A DNA stretch of 64,000 nucleotides from Roseburia hominis A2-183 (GTDB lineage: Bacteria > Bacillota > Clostridia > Lachnospirales > Lachnospiraceae): the NCBI RefSeq assembly GCF_000225345.1, contig NC_015977.1, positions 523,501 to 587,500 of the forward strand, written 5' to 3'. How positions within the stretch are numbered: the stretch's first letter is position 1; every line of letters begins with the position of its first letter. A model generated the notes under the pieces. It was not told the DNA's origin. It ran no database searches and was given only the letters and a program-made list of their open reading frames with translations. Made by a program: the position numbers and the translations under genes. Of this stretch, positions 18,542-27,907 are shown piece by piece.

Positions 18542-19411
18542 ATGTTAGTATCTGCAAAAGAAATGTTAGAAAAAGCAAAAGCTGGTCACTATGCAGTAGG
18601 TCAGTTCAACATCAACAACCTTGAGTGGACAAAGTCTGTTCTCCTGACAGCAGAAGAGTTACAGTCTCCGGTAATCCTTGGTGTTTCCGAGGGCGCTGGT
18701 AAGTATATGACCGGTTTCGGTACAGTTGCAGCGATGGTAAAGGCAATGCATGATGAGCTCGGTATCACAGTTCCGGTTGCACTTCATCTGGATCATGGTA
18801 CATACGAAGGATGCTACAAGTGCATCAAGGCTGGATTCACATCCATCATGTTCGACGGTTCCCACTATCCGATCGACGAGAACGTTGAGAAGACCAAGGA
18901 GCTGGTTCAGGTTGCACATGCAATGGGAATGTCCATCGAGGCTGAGGTTGGTTCCATCGGCGGCGAGGAAGACGGCGTTGTCGGCATGGGCGAGTGCGCA
19001 GATCCGGACGAGTGCAAGCGTGTAGCTGATCTTGGTGTAGATATGCTTGCAGCAGGTATCGGTAACATTCACGGAAAATATCCGGCAAACTGGAAGGGCT
19101 TAAGCTTTGAGACTCTGGATGCAATCCAGCAGAAGACAGGCGTTATGCCGTTAGTTCTTCACGGTGGTACAGGTATCCCGGCTGACATGATCAAGAAAGC
19201 AATCTCTCTCGGTGTTGCAAAGATCAACGTAAACACAGAGTGCCAGTTATCTTTCGCAGATGCTACACGTAAATATATCGAGGCTGGCAAGGATCTGGAA
19301 GGCAAGGGCTTTGACCCGCGTAAACTTCTTGCTCCTGGCGCAGAGGCAATCAAGGCAACTGTAAAAGAGAAGATGGAGCTGTTCGGTTCCGTAGGTAAGG
19401 CAAACGACTAA
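18542..19411 (+). CDS. fba: Class II fructose-bisphosphate aldolase
   Basis: 289 residues from MLVSAKEMLEKAKAGHYAVG, with GGAGG upstream; an in-frame ATG five codons earlier overlaps that site. Zinc and substrate motifs are present: HLDHGTYEGC, GEEDGVVGMGE, GNIHGKY and HGGTGIP. It cleaves fructose-1,6-bisphosphate in glycolysis. It stands alone between the lipid kinase gene and a probable terminator, with codon use suggesting high expression. Confidence 0.96.
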   Translation: MLVSAKEMLEKAKAGHYAVGQFNINNLEWTKSVLLTAEELQSPVILGVSEGAGKYMTGFGTVAAMVKAMHDELGITVPVALHLDHGTYEGCYKCIKAGFTSIMFDGSHYPIDENVEKTKELVQVAHAMGMSIEAEVGSIGGEEDGVVGMGECADPDECKRVADLGVDMLAAGIGNIHGKYPANWKGLSFETLDAIQQKTGVMPLVLHGGTGIPADMIKKAISLGVAKINVNTECQLSFADATRKYIEAGKDLEGKGFDPRKLLAPGAEAIKATVKEKMELFGSVGKAND

Positions 19412-19455
19412 TTCTTTATGGAATGAAGTTGTTTTGTCGGACAACAGAATTTTTT
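19411..19455 (+). terminator. Probable fba terminator
   Basis: GTTGT/ACAAC (19428-19445) within an ATTCT/AGAAT outer pair, then TTTTTT at 19450-19455. The stem is modest. Confidence 0.5.
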
Positions 19456-19526
19456 CACAATAATTTGACTAGAACTTTATTATTTTTGTTAGAAGTGTAA
19501 AAATTAAAAATATATAAAGTTTTCGC

Positions 19527-19560
19527 TTGCATTTCGTTTTAAAAAGTATTATCTTAATAC
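19527..19560 (+). promoter_or_regulatory. glnN promoter with overlapping palindrome
   Basis: TTGCAT (19527-19532), 17 nt, TATCTT (19550-19555). The -10 lies inside a perfect palindrome GTATTA-TCT-TAATAC (19546-19560), a possible operator. Confidence 0.5.
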
Positions 19561-19587
19561 CAACAAAACAATGTGAGCGATGAACAA

Positions 19588-19621
19588 GGGTGTTCCAATA
19601 GACTTGGAATGCCCTTTTTTC
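19588..19621 (+). terminator. Leader terminator-like hairpin upstream of glnN
   Basis: AAGGGTGTTCCAA pairs (with G-U pairs) to TTGGAATGCCCTT, followed by a T run. It lies about 120 nt upstream of the glnN start and downstream of the inferred promoter, so it could act as an attenuator. The remaining leader to 19736 shows no further feature. Confidence 0.7.
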
Positions 19622-19736
19622 TGTATACAGAACTTTACATGAAGTTCTGGTTGAAATCCGACAGGAAATCGCGTACATTAGAATAAGCAAGTCTGGTCTT
19701 AGGGGATTGGATTAGTGAGAAGAAAGGATGTAGAAG

Positions 19737-21857
19737 ATGAGCGAAACAGGATACCTTAATGCAGCAGAGATTTTCGGTGAAAACGTATTCAACGATGCAG
19801 TAATGCAGGAACGTCTTCCGAAGAAAGTCTACAAGAAGTTAAAGGAAGTAATCAACGAGGGAAAAGAACTGGATCTCGAGACAGCGGATGTTGTCGCACA
19901 TGAGATGAAAGAGTGGGCGATTGAAAAAGGCGCTACCCATTACACACACTGGTTCCAGCCGCTGACAGGCGTGACCGCAGAGAAGCACGATGCATTTATC
20001 ACAGCTCCGATGGAGAATGGTAAAGTGCTGATGAGCTTTTCCGGTAAGGAATTGATCAAGGGCGAGCCGGATGCTTCTTCTTTCCCGTCAGGAGGTCTTA
20101 GAGCAACATTTGAAGCCAGAGGCTATACCGCATGGGATTGTACATCACCGGCATTCGTGAGACAGGATGCAGCAGGTGCAACCCTTTGTATTCCAACCGC
20201 GTTCTGTTCTTACACAGGTGAGGCACTTGACCAGAAGACGCCGCTTCTCCGCTCTATGGAAGCAATCAATGAGCAGTCACTTCGCTTATTAAAATTATTC
20301 GGAAATACTACATCAAAGAAAGTAACACCGTCCGTTGGACCGGAGCAGGAATACTTTATCGTAGACCGCGAGAAGTATTTACAGAGAAAGGATCTCATCT
20401 TTACCGGACGTACCTTATTCGGAGCAATGCCGCCGAAGGGACAGGAGATGGACGATCACTATTTCGGATCAATTCGTGAGCGCATCGGTGCATACATGAA
20501 GGACGTCAATGAGGAACTCTGGAAGCTTGGCGTTACGGCAAAGACACAGCACAACGAGGTGGCCCCGGCACAGCATGAGCTTGCTCCGATCTACGCAGAG
20601 GCGAACGTGGCAGTCGATCACAACCAGCTCGTTATGGAGACATTGAAGAAAGTTGCCGGCCGTCATGGTTTACAGTGTCTGCTTCATGAGAAGCCATTCG
20701 CAGGTGTGAACGGTTCCGGTAAGCACAACAACTGGTCGATCACGACAGACGATGGCATCAACCTCTTAGAGCCGGGCAAGACACCGCATGAGAACATCCA
20801 GTTCCTGTTAGTCCTTACCTGCATCTTAAAAGCAGTAGATAGGCATGCAGATCTCTTGAGAGAGGCAGCAGCAGATGTCGGAAACGATCACAGATTAGGA
20901 GCAAACGAGGCACCGCCAGCAATCGTATCCATATATCTTGGTGAGCAGCTGCAGGATGTGCTTTCACAGCTGATCAGCACTGGTGAGGCAACACACAGTA
21001 TCTCCGGCAAGAAGTTAGAGACCGGTGTTAAGACGCTTCCGGATTTCATGAAGGATGCAACCGACCGTAACCGTACATCACCGTTTGCATTCACAGGCAA
21101 TAAATTCGAGTTCCGTATGGTAGGTTCCCAGGATTCCATCGCCCAGTCGAACGTGGTACTCAACACGATCGTGGCAGAGGCATTTGCAGAGGCATGCGAC
21201 GTCTTAGAGAAGGCAGATGACTTTGACATGGCAGTACATGATCTGATCAAGGAGTATGCAACCGAGCATCAGAGAATCGTATTCAACGGCAACGGATATT
21301 CAGACGAGTGGGTAGCAGAGGCAGAGAAGCGCGGTCTTCCGAACATCCGCTCCATGGTAGATGCGATCCCGGCACTCAACACAGAGAAGGCAGTGACACT
21401 GTTTGAGAAGTTCAAGGTATTTACCAAGGCTGAGCTGGATTCCCGTGTGGAGATCGAGTATGAGACCTATGCAAAAGAGATCAATATCGAGGCAAAGGCA
21501 ATGATCGACATTGCTGCAAAGCAGATCATTCCGGCAGTTATCAAATATACAACGGTACTGGCACAGTCCATCAATGCCGTAAAGAGTGCATGCGGCGCAG
21601 ATATCAGCGCGCAGACAGAGATCCTCACAGAGGTATCCGATCTTCTGGCAGACGCACAGAATGCTCTCGACAAGTTAAAGGATGTGACAGAGAAAGCATC
21701 TGCAATGGATGAGGGCAGAGAGCAGGCTGTATACTACAGAGATACGGTAAAGACAGCGATGGATGAACTCAGAGCGCCGGTAGATAAGCTGGAGATGTTA
21801 GTTGATAAGTCAATGTGGCCGATGCCGTCCTATGGAGATTTGATTTTCGAGGTATAG
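19737..21857 (+). CDS. glnN: Type III glutamine synthetase
   Basis: 706 residues, the length of GSIII rather than the 440-470 of type I. GSIII landmarks are [19 protein letters not shown] near the N-terminus, [20 protein letters not shown] (metal and substrate site) and [10 protein letters not shown]. It condenses ammonia and glutamate with ATP. It opens a nitrogen block continuing with glnK and amtB, and its leader holds a terminator-like hairpin. Confidence 0.97.
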   Translation: MSETGYLNAAEIFGENVFNDAVMQERLPKKVYKKLKEVINEGKELDLETADVVAHEMKEWAIEKGATHYTHWFQPLTGVTAEKHDAFITAPMENGKVLMSFSGKELIKGEPDASSFPSGGLRATFEARGYTAWDCTSPAFVRQDAAGATLCIPTAFCSYTGEALDQKTPLLRSMEAINEQSLRLLKLFGNTTSKKVTPSVGPEQEYFIVDREKYLQRKDLIFTGRTLFGAMPPKGQEMDDHYFGSIRERIGAYMKDVNEELWKLGVTAKTQHNEVAPAQHELAPIYAEANVAVDHNQLVMETLKKVAGRHGLQCLLHEKPFAGVNGSGKHNNWSITTDDGINLLEPGKTPHENIQFLLVLTCILKAVDRHADLLREAAADVGNDHRLGANEAPPAIVSIYLGEQLQDVLSQLISTGEATHSISGKKLETGVKTLPDFMKDATDRNRTSPFAFTGNKFEFRMVGSQDSIAQSNVVLNTIVAEAFAEACDVLEKADDFDMAVHDLIKEYATEHQRIVFNGNGYSDEWVAEAEKRGLPNIRSMVDAIPALNTEKAVTLFEKFKVFTKAELDSRVEIEYETYAKEINIEAKAMIDIAAKQIIPAVIKYTTVLAQSINAVKSACGADISAQTEILTEVSDLLADAQNALDKLKDVTEKASAMDEGREQAVYYRDTVKTAMDELRAPVDKLEMLVDKSMWPMPSYGDLIFEV

Positions 21858-21888
21858 TTGCTACCATCAACCTCCTAAATAAAAAATC

Positions 21889-21957
21889 CCCCCTAAAGGG
21901 AGAAAAAACTCCCCGAAAGGGGAGGATTGCCAGGTGACAACCGTCACCTGGCAGATT
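21889..21957. repeat. Three tandem hairpins after glnN
   Basis: TCCCCCCTAAAGGGAG, then CTCCCCGAAAGGGGAG (21912-21927), then a perfect 10-bp stem GCCAGGTGAC/GTCACCTGGC (21931-21954). Read on the minus strand, the first two are each followed by TTTTTT, so they would terminate leftward transcripts. On the plus strand they lack T runs. Confidence 0.7.
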
Positions 21958-21985
21958 ATGAAAAAGTTTTGTGGGTAGTAACAAA

Positions 21986-22016
21986 TACTGATAACTATCA
22001 TTTGTATGGTTATAGT
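21986..22016. promoter_or_regulatory. Operator-like imperfect palindrome upstream of glnK
   Basis: TACTGATAACTAT, 7 nt, then ATGGTTATAGTA. It lies about 130 nt before glnK and overlaps a possible -10. Confidence 0.45.
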
Positions 22017-22147
22017 ATATGGAGCAGAAATGAAAATTTCATGTTTACAGGATGAAAGATTTTTGAATCTTAAATGAATAAACTGTGAACAGCAGAGGGA
22101 TGGGAGTAGCGCTTTCGCTAAAACTGAATATAAAGGAGGAGCTTGGC

Positions 22148-22486
22148 ATGAAAAAACTGGAAATTATTATTAAGCCGGAAAAACTGGAAGACTTAAAGGG
22201 CGTGCTGGATACCGAGGAAGTAAACGGTTTGAATATCGTCAACAGCATGGGCTATGGTAACCAGAAGGGAATTATTAAGAACTACCGCGGTGCAGAGTAT
22301 TCCGTGAATCTGCTTCCGAAGATCAAAGTCGAGACGGTTGTGGCAGACGAAGTTGCACCGAAGCTGATTGACAAGATCGTAGATGAGATTAACACCGGAC
22401 ATTTCGGAGATGGTAAGATCTTCGTGTATGATGTCGAAGATGCAATCCGTATTCGTACAGGTGAGCATGGCACGAAAGCATTGTAA
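22148..22486 (+). CDS. glnK: P-II nitrogen regulatory protein
   Basis: 112 residues from MKKLEIIIKPEKLEDLKGVL behind AAAGGAGGAG; a longer in-frame start at 22085 lacks a ribosome site. The T-loop has YRGAEYSVNLLPKIKVE with the usual modifiable Tyr, and the C-terminal DVEDAIRIRTGE fits the B/C loops. P-II trimers sense ATP/ADP and 2-oxoglutarate and gate ammonium channels; the amtB neighbour makes that role likely. Confidence 0.96.
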   Translation: MKKLEIIIKPEKLEDLKGVLDTEEVNGLNIVNSMGYGNQKGIIKNYRGAEYSVNLLPKIKVETVVADEVAPKLIDKIVDEINTGHFGDGKIFVYDVEDAIRIRTGEHGTKAL

Positions 22487-22494
22487 GCCTGTTT

Positions 22495-22552
22495 GAGGAG
22501 TGCTGTTATAGGAGGAATTGAGGAGCCTGCTATAGGAGCGATGAAGGAGCAC
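22495..22552 (+). repeat. Imperfect tandem repeat between glnK and amtB
   Basis: GAGGAG.TGCT.TATAGGAG units recur with a period of about 26 bases, just before the amtB leader hairpin. Each contains an AGGAG, but no open reading frame follows. Confidence 0.6.
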
Positions 22553-22596
22553 TACAGATTATTATGAAAAAATCAAATATTGTAACATATTATCAA

Positions 22597-22650
22597 AGGG
22601 GATAATAGAGAACACAGGAATGTCTGTGCTCGCTGTTATCCTCTTTTTTT
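22597..22650 (+). terminator. amtB leader attenuator-like terminator overlapping the RBS region
   Basis: AGGGGATAA pairs with TTATCCTCT, enclosing an inner ACACAG/CTGTG hairpin, then a T run to 22650. The amtB Shine-Dalgarno (GCAGGAGG) starts directly after the T run, so this hairpin can only be a regulated attenuator or the glnK terminator. Confidence 0.75.
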
Positions 22651-22666
22651 GCAGGAGGATAAGCTT

Positions 22667-23863
22667 ATGGATATGAGTGTATGGTTCCTTATGGGAGCAG
22701 CGTTAGTCTTTTTTATGCAATGTGGATTCGCCATGGTAGAGGCAGGATTTACGAGAGCAAAGAACGTCGGAAATATCACGATGAAGAACCTGATGGATTT
22801 CTGTATCGGAACCGTGGCGTTTTATCTGCTCGGTTACAACCTTTTGTGCGGCGATGGAAAATTTGTCGGCTGGGGACTGAACCCGTTTACGAATTTCGGC
22901 GAGACCGACTGGTCGGCGTTTGTGTTTAACCTGGTATTTTGTGCAACCGCTGCAACGATTGTATCCGGTGCCATGGCAGAGAGAACAAAGTTCATTACCT
23001 ACTGTATCTACAGTTTTATCATCAGCTTATGTGTGTACCCGATCGAAGCTCACTGGGTATGGGGCGGTACACCGTGGCTGACCGACATGGGATTTACAGA
23101 TTTCGCGGGCTCTGCCTGCATCCATATGGTTGGCGGTATCACTGCTTTCATCGGTGCGGCAATGTTGGGACCGCGTATTGGAAAATATGACAAGAACGGC
23201 AAGCCGAAGCCTATTCTCGGTCACAACCTGTTGATCGGTGCCCTTGGCGTATTTATTCTCTGGTTCGGCTGGTACGGCTTCAACGGCGCAGCAGCAACCG
23301 ACACCATGCAGCTGTCACAGATTTTTGCAACCACAACGATTGCACCGGCAGTTGCAACCGTAACCGCAATGCTTTATACCTGGATCAGAAACGGAAAACC
23401 GGATGTGTCCATGTCCTTAAACGGTTCGCTGGCAGGCCTTGTGGCAATCACAGCCGGATGCTCGAACGTAGATGCAATCGGAGCTTTTGTTATCGGAGCA
23501 GTCGCAGGTGTGCTTGTCTGCGTGGCAGTATACTTTATTGAGGATAAACTGAAAGTAGATGATCCGGTCGGTGCAGTGGCAGTACACGGCTGCAACGGTA
23601 TCTGGGGTACCCTCGCGGTAGGATTCTTTGATTACAAGGACGGACTGTTCTACGGCGGCGGTGTACATCACCTTGCCATCCAGTGCCTGGGAATCCTCTG
23701 CATCGCAGGATGGACGATCATCACAATGACAATCGTGTTTACCGTATTAAAGAAAACGATCGGTCTCAGAGTCACCGCAGAGGAGGAGATCGAGGGTCTT
23801 GACTCGACAGAGCATGGATTAGAGTCCGGCTATCCGGATTTCGTATCCAGAGAGTTACACTAA
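22667..23863 (+). CDS. amtB: Ammonium transporter
   Basis: 398 residues from MDMSVWFLMGAALVFFMQCG, with AGGAGG upstream; a TTG start 18 bases earlier is less likely. It is hydrophobic throughout, about 11 helices. It carries the Amt signature around DFAGSACIHMVGG (first conserved His) and a second His pair in GVHHLAIQ. It imports ammonium or ammonia across the cytoplasmic membrane. The C-terminal cytoplasmic tail has GLDSTEHGLESGY, usual for P-II-gated channels. Confidence 0.97.
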   Translation: MDMSVWFLMGAALVFFMQCGFAMVEAGFTRAKNVGNITMKNLMDFCIGTVAFYLLGYNLLCGDGKFVGWGLNPFTNFGETDWSAFVFNLVFCATAATIVSGAMAERTKFITYCIYSFIISLCVYPIEAHWVWGGTPWLTDMGFTDFAGSACIHMVGGITAFIGAAMLGPRIGKYDKNGKPKPILGHNLLIGALGVFILWFGWYGFNGAAATDTMQLSQIFATTTIAPAVATVTAMLYTWIRNGKPDVSMSLNGSLAGLVAITAGCSNVDAIGAFVIGAVAGVLVCVAVYFIEDKLKVDDPVGAVAVHGCNGIWGTLAVGFFDYKDGLFYGGGVHHLAIQCLGILCIAGWTIITMTIVFTVLKKTIGLRVTAEEEIEGLDSTEHGLESGYPDFVSRELH

Positions 23864-23871
23864 TATGCACT

Positions 23872-23902
23872 AATCTAATTTGATTAGATTGGTGAATCTA
23901 AT
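23872..23902. repeat. Three-arm inverted repeat
   Basis: AATCTAAT, ATTAGATT and AATCTAAT are spaced by 3 and 4 bases just after the amtB stop. The centre arm can pair with either neighbour. Confidence 0.75.
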
Positions 23903-23924
23903 CCCCTTAGTTAGTATATACATC

Positions 23925-23968
23925 AACGCGGGAACGCCCGGCAGATTGCCGGGCGCTTTCGCGTTTTT
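23925..23968 (+). terminator. Terminator after amtB
   Basis: AACGCG/CGCGTT outer stem and GCCCGGCA/GCCGGGC inner stem, then TTTTT. The rest of 23969-24221 holds no feature I can support except the ribosome site of the next gene. Confidence 0.85.
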
Positions 23969-24221
23969 GACTGTAAAGGCCATAAATTGTGATTGTACAG
24001 TAAATACGAAGAAAAAATCTGCGAAGGCAGTTTTGCGGATAGAATATCTGAGGGAGAAAGTGGAGAAGAAGTCTATTGAATAGTTGGGGACATTCCATTA
24101 TAATTCAAGATAAGAAAATAAACGAAAAGTAGTGTGGGAAATATCAGCAGATATATAGGGTTGGAAAAATAATTTGAGACCTGTGGAAGAAGTAAAGGCA
24201 ACGACATAGGAGGAATGTGAT

Positions 24222-24929
24222 ATGGGACAGGACGATACAAAGCATAATCTGCTGTTCATCAGCAAGTATCCCCAGATCATTCATGAATTTACAGATGCGA
24301 TGAAGGATCGGGATATTGAGATTGAGACGGCGATAAACGGCATAGAGGCGGCGGCAAAGATCAAGAAAAAGAATTACGACATCGTGATAACGGGACTATC
24401 CCTGGAGGGGTACAACGGGGAGCAGATCATAACGTATCTGAACAAGACGGCACCCAGTACCGTTTGTATCATCTATACGACCACAATCAGTTCGGCGCAG
24501 CTTCATTTCTTCATCAACGAGCGGAATGTATTCCGTGTATTTTTACGTCCGGTAGACTTCCGTGGAGCATTCTGGGAGGCGCTTGAGGAGGCGTATGAAT
24601 ATCATGCCGTGCAGGTCAAAAATGAGGAGGATACAGGCGCGCGGAGACAGGAGCAGGAAAAGCAGGAGCGCGAGATTGAGATCATGGATCAGCGCATGCG
24701 CAGTCAGCGCCAGGCCAGAGAGACGACGAATCGTTATATGAAGCGGCTGGCAGGACTTACGATCAAAGAATACACGCCGGAGGCACTCAGCGCGGAGGCC
24801 AGAGGGCATCTGGAGCGTATTGAGGCGAGAACCATCGATTTTTGCAGTGAGCAGGGAGAACATGCAGCGGAATCGCTGGACAAGGCGGAGGAGGTACTGC
24901 AGACGGTAAGATCCTTTACAGAGAATTAA
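24222..24929 (+). CDS. Pseudo-receiver protein with C-terminal coiled coil
   Basis: 235 residues. Residues 8-125 follow a CheY-like pattern (HNLLFISKYP, YDIVITGLSLEGYNGEQ, FLRPVDFRGAFWEALEEA). The phospho-acceptor Asp is replaced (ITG instead of ITD), the acidic pair after beta-1 is missing, and the conserved Lys is Arg. It should thus be a phosphorylation-independent pseudo-receiver. Residues 130-175 are highly charged and coiled-coil-like, and the last 60 are helical. No DNA-binding or ANTAR output domain is recognisable. AGGAGG precedes the ATG. It follows amtB behind a terminator, so a role in nitrogen control is only suggested by position. Confidence 0.65.
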   Translation: MGQDDTKHNLLFISKYPQIIHEFTDAMKDRDIEIETAINGIEAAAKIKKKNYDIVITGLSLEGYNGEQIITYLNKTAPSTVCIIYTTTISSAQLHFFINERNVFRVFLRPVDFRGAFWEALEEAYEYHAVQVKNEEDTGARRQEQEKQEREIEIMDQRMRSQRQARETTNRYMKRLAGLTIKEYTPEALSAEARGHLERIEARTIDFCSEQGEHAAESLDKAEEVLQTVRSFTEN

Positions 24930-24947
24930 AACATGACAGATAAAAAA

Positions 24948-24992
24948 ATGCGCCCGGGTTTTGAGAGTTTCAAAACCCGGGCGCATCTTTTT
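24948..24992. terminator. Strong bidirectional terminator
   Basis: ATGCGCCCGGGTTTTGA pairs with its complement across a 5-base loop, with A and T runs on the flanks. It sits between the pseudo-receiver gene and the convergent PBP gene. Confidence 0.92.
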
Positions 24993-27711
24993 ATTGACTG
25001 CCGTCGGCGTTGCCGCCGGTATTCTCAGCAGAGCCGCCGGTATTGTCACCGGTGGTCTGATTCTCACCCGTCGATGTGCCGCTGTCACCCGGGGAGGTGC
25101 TGTTGTCTGTGGTTCCGGTATTGGTATCCTGCGACGGGAGATCCGTCACGCCCGGAACAGGTGTGTACGGCGTCGACTCATACGGTGTGGACGGTGCATT
25201 GTGCATCGTACAGGTATTGGCGAGAGCCTCTTCGGTCAGAAGATAAGGAGCATCCTCTGTGTTCGCAGAGCCGCCAATCACGTATACGCCGGTTGCGTAG
25301 GTGTTCGGACAATTTGCGCCGGCGAGTTGTCCGGAATCCGCACAGATGTTGGCCAGAATATGGTGGTCACAGTAATCGGTCGGTGCCGTGCCGGTTGCAA
25401 AATATTCGGTATATGCCATGTTGCCGCGCGGATCGTTCGTACATACGCCGTCGATGGCAAGCTTTCCGGATTCTTTGCAGACGGTAGCAGTGACGATGCC
25501 GTCCGGTTTTTCAAAGTCCGCATAAGGAAGATCCTCGTGAATCCGGCTCATGACCGCTTTCCAGATCTTCTTCGGATAGGTGGTCTGTCCGCTGTTCTGA
25601 ACCGCATTGTCGTCGTAACCGCCCCATACCACGCAGGTGTAATAAGGTGTGAATCCGGCAAACAGGGCATCACGGTTCTTGGTGGTGGTACCGGATTTTC
25701 CTGCCTGCGCCATACTGCTTCCGAAGTAGGCCGGCGTACCGGTTCCCTGTGTCATGACGTCCTTCATGGCGTCGGTCAGAAGCCATGCAGTGGTCTCCTT
25801 CAGGACGGTGTGCGATTCCGGTGCCGTATTGTCAAGCAGTACATTTCCGTCATGGTCCAGAATTCTTGTATAGAATTTTGGCTTGATGTAGGTTCCGCTG
25901 TTGGCGATGGTGGCGTAAGCGGCGGTCAGCTCCAGGTTGGTGACACCGTTGGTGAGACCTCCGAGTGCCAGTGTCTCGTTGCCGCTCTCGTCGATGCCGA
26001 CGGTGGTAAAACCAAAGTTGCGGATGTAATCGTAACCCAGGGAAGGACCGATCTGCGCCAGCGTCTTAACCGCTACGACGTTGATGGAATCAATGATACC
26101 TTCGCGCAGTGTGGTGAAACCGCGGTAGCGCTTGTCGTAGTTATTTACCGCTCCGCCCTGTCCGGAACCGTAATTGTACGGCGCATCATCCTGGACATCG
26201 GCAAGTGTGAGACCTCCCGCGTCCAGTGCAGGTGCATAGGCAGCGATAATCTTAAAGGTAGAACCCGGCTGTCTTGTGGTGTCCGTTGCACGGTTTAACG
26301 TCTTGTTGGCCGTCTTGTCGCCGCGTCCGCCGACGAGTGCCTTCACTTCTCCTGTGGACTGATCCATGACGGTTAAAGCAGCCTGCGGTTGGACGGTAAA
26401 GGTAAGCGTCTCGCTGCCATCCACAACGACGTCTCCGTCCTGCATAAGATCCATCTTATACTGCTCGATCGCTGCGCGGGCGTCATCCTCGCTGGCAAAG
26501 TTGATGCTGTAGTTCTTGTTTGACTTCTGATAATAGGAAAGCATCGTCTGCTGGCTGTAATTTGAGATGGTGCCGTCCGGGGACTGGATCGATACGCGGT
26601 AGGAGAAGGATACCTTCGGATCGGTCGGGTAGTTCTCCAGATTGTTGACCTCTTCATCGCAGATATTCTGGATATCCGGGTCCTGCGTGGACTCGATGGT
26701 AAGTCCGCCCTGATAGAGAGCTTTGTAAGCCTGCGTCTCCGTGTAGCCCAGACGGTCGATCATATCCTGAACGATCTGATCCGTCATTTCATCTACAAAA
26801 TAGGAATTGATATTCTCATCCTGCGACTCTACATTGACGACCTGAATCCGGTCGTACACATTGTCTGCAACGGCCTCATCATACTCGGTCTGTGAGATAT
26901 AGCCCTGATCAAGCATGTTGTTCAAGACTTTCTGCCGGCGTTCTTTGTTGTGATCCGGGTGTGTGATCGGGTTGTAGTAGCTCGGGCTCTGGGTAATCGC
27001 CGCGAGCACGGCACATTCGGAAAGTGTCAGCTCCGAGACATCTTTTCCGAAATAGCGCTCCGATGCGACGCCGACGCCCAGCGTATTCTGACCAAGATTG
27101 ATAGCGTTTAAGTAATTTTCCAGAATCCAGTCCTTGTCCACAACCTTTTCCAGCTGGAGAGCCAGGTACTGTTCCTGGAATTTTCGCTCGAACTTGTCCG
27201 CCATGGACTGTTCGCTTGTCCACTGGGTAAACACGGTATTTTTGAGCAGCTGCTGTGTGATGGTACTTGCGCCTTCCGAAAAATGAAAACCGGATGCGAC
27301 GCCTTTTAATCCTGCACGCAGAATACCCTGCAGATCGATACCGTTGTGATCGTAAAAACGCTCATCCTCGATCGCAACAAAAGCATGCTGCAGATTGATC
27401 GGAATCTCGTTGATCGTCACGTATTTACGGTTGGAACCGGATGCAACGAGCGTTGCGGTCTGGTTGCCCTGGTTGTCCAACACGGTCGTAAGGTATCCAG
27501 TCGGGGTTGCATCGATATCTTCGATTGAGGGAGCGGAAGCAATAATTCCGGAGATCACTCCGAACGCGGAGCATCCGCCGACAATCACGACTGCAAAAAA
27601 GCATATAAGCAATGCCTTACAAAAAATTACGTTGAATTTTTTGCGAATCATGGTACCCTTGGAAGCAAGTTCATGCTCGCGCTTCCGAGTACGTTTCTTT
27701 CCATAATTCAT
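24991..27711 (-). CDS. pbpA: Class A penicillin-binding protein (PBP1a/1b type)
   Basis: 906 residues from MNYGKKRTRKREHELASKGT, with AGGAGG upstream; in-frame starts to 27828 lack one. It has a basic cytoplasmic tail and a membrane helix (about residues 30-53). The GT51 transglycosylase domain has EDERFYDHNGID and GASTITQQLLKN. The transpeptidase domain has the SxxK serine in RQPGSTFK, then a KSGTT box. The C-terminal 60 residues are a Thr/Ser/Gly/Asn/Gln-rich low-complexity tail. It builds and crosslinks peptidoglycan outside the membrane. Confidence 0.96.
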   Translation of the reverse strand: MNYGKKRTRKREHELASKGTMIRKKFNVIFCKALLICFFAVVIVGGCSAFGVISGIIASAPSIEDIDATPTGYLTTVLDNQGNQTATLVASGSNRKYVTINEIPINLQHAFVAIEDERFYDHNGIDLQGILRAGLKGVASGFHFSEGASTITQQLLKNTVFTQWTSEQSMADKFERKFQEQYLALQLEKVVDKDWILENYLNAINLGQNTLGVGVASERYFGKDVSELTLSECAVLAAITQSPSYYNPITHPDHNKERRQKVLNNMLDQGYISQTEYDEAVADNVYDRIQVVNVESQDENINSYFVDEMTDQIVQDMIDRLGYTETQAYKALYQGGLTIESTQDPDIQNICDEEVNNLENYPTDPKVSFSYRVSIQSPDGTISNYSQQTMLSYYQKSNKNYSINFASEDDARAAIEQYKMDLMQDGDVVVDGSETLTFTVQPQAALTVMDQSTGEVKALVGGRGDKTANKTLNRATDTTRQPGSTFKIIAAYAPALDAGGLTLADVQDDAPYNYGSGQGGAVNNYDKRYRGFTTLREGIIDSINVVAVKTLAQIGPSLGYDYIRNFGFTTVGIDESGNETLALGGLTNGVTNLELTAAYATIANSGTYIKPKFYTRILDHDGNVLLDNTAPESHTVLKETTAWLLTDAMKDVMTQGTGTPAYFGSSMAQAGKSGTTTKNRDALFAGFTPYYTCVVWGGYDDNAVQNSGQTTYPKKIWKAVMSRIHEDLPYADFEKPDGIVTATVCKESGKLAIDGVCTNDPRGNMAYTEYFATGTAPTDYCDHHILANICADSGQLAGANCPNTYATGVYVIGGSANTEDAPYLLTEEALANTCTMHNAPSTPYESTPYTPVPGVTDLPSQDTNTGTTDNSTSPGDSGTSTGENQTTGDNTGGSAENTGGNADGSQ

Positions 27712-27907
27712 AGTAGGCCTCCTTTTCTGATTCACCATCAATGTATTATACCAAAGAACTGTGTCAGAATAAAGAAAAAACTGAAAATACGGACATTCTT
27801 CACAGTTTCTTAAGGATTCGTATTGCAAAAAAGAAAGCTGCCGTGTTACTATTTGAAAAGAGTGGAAAGCGAAGGGAAAGGACCCGGGTGGCGGGATTGT
27901 GGATCAT

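Noticed and set aside
24222..24929. ANTAR RNA-binding domain at the C-terminus of the pseudo-receiver protein
   Set aside because: The helical tail does not show the spacing or the conserved Ala/aromatic positions of ANTAR.
24933..26298. Two overlapping rightward frames of 184 and 445 codons
   Set aside because: They are antisense to the PBP gene, begin at or inside its terminator, have no ribosome sites and encode Arg/Cys-rich sequence.
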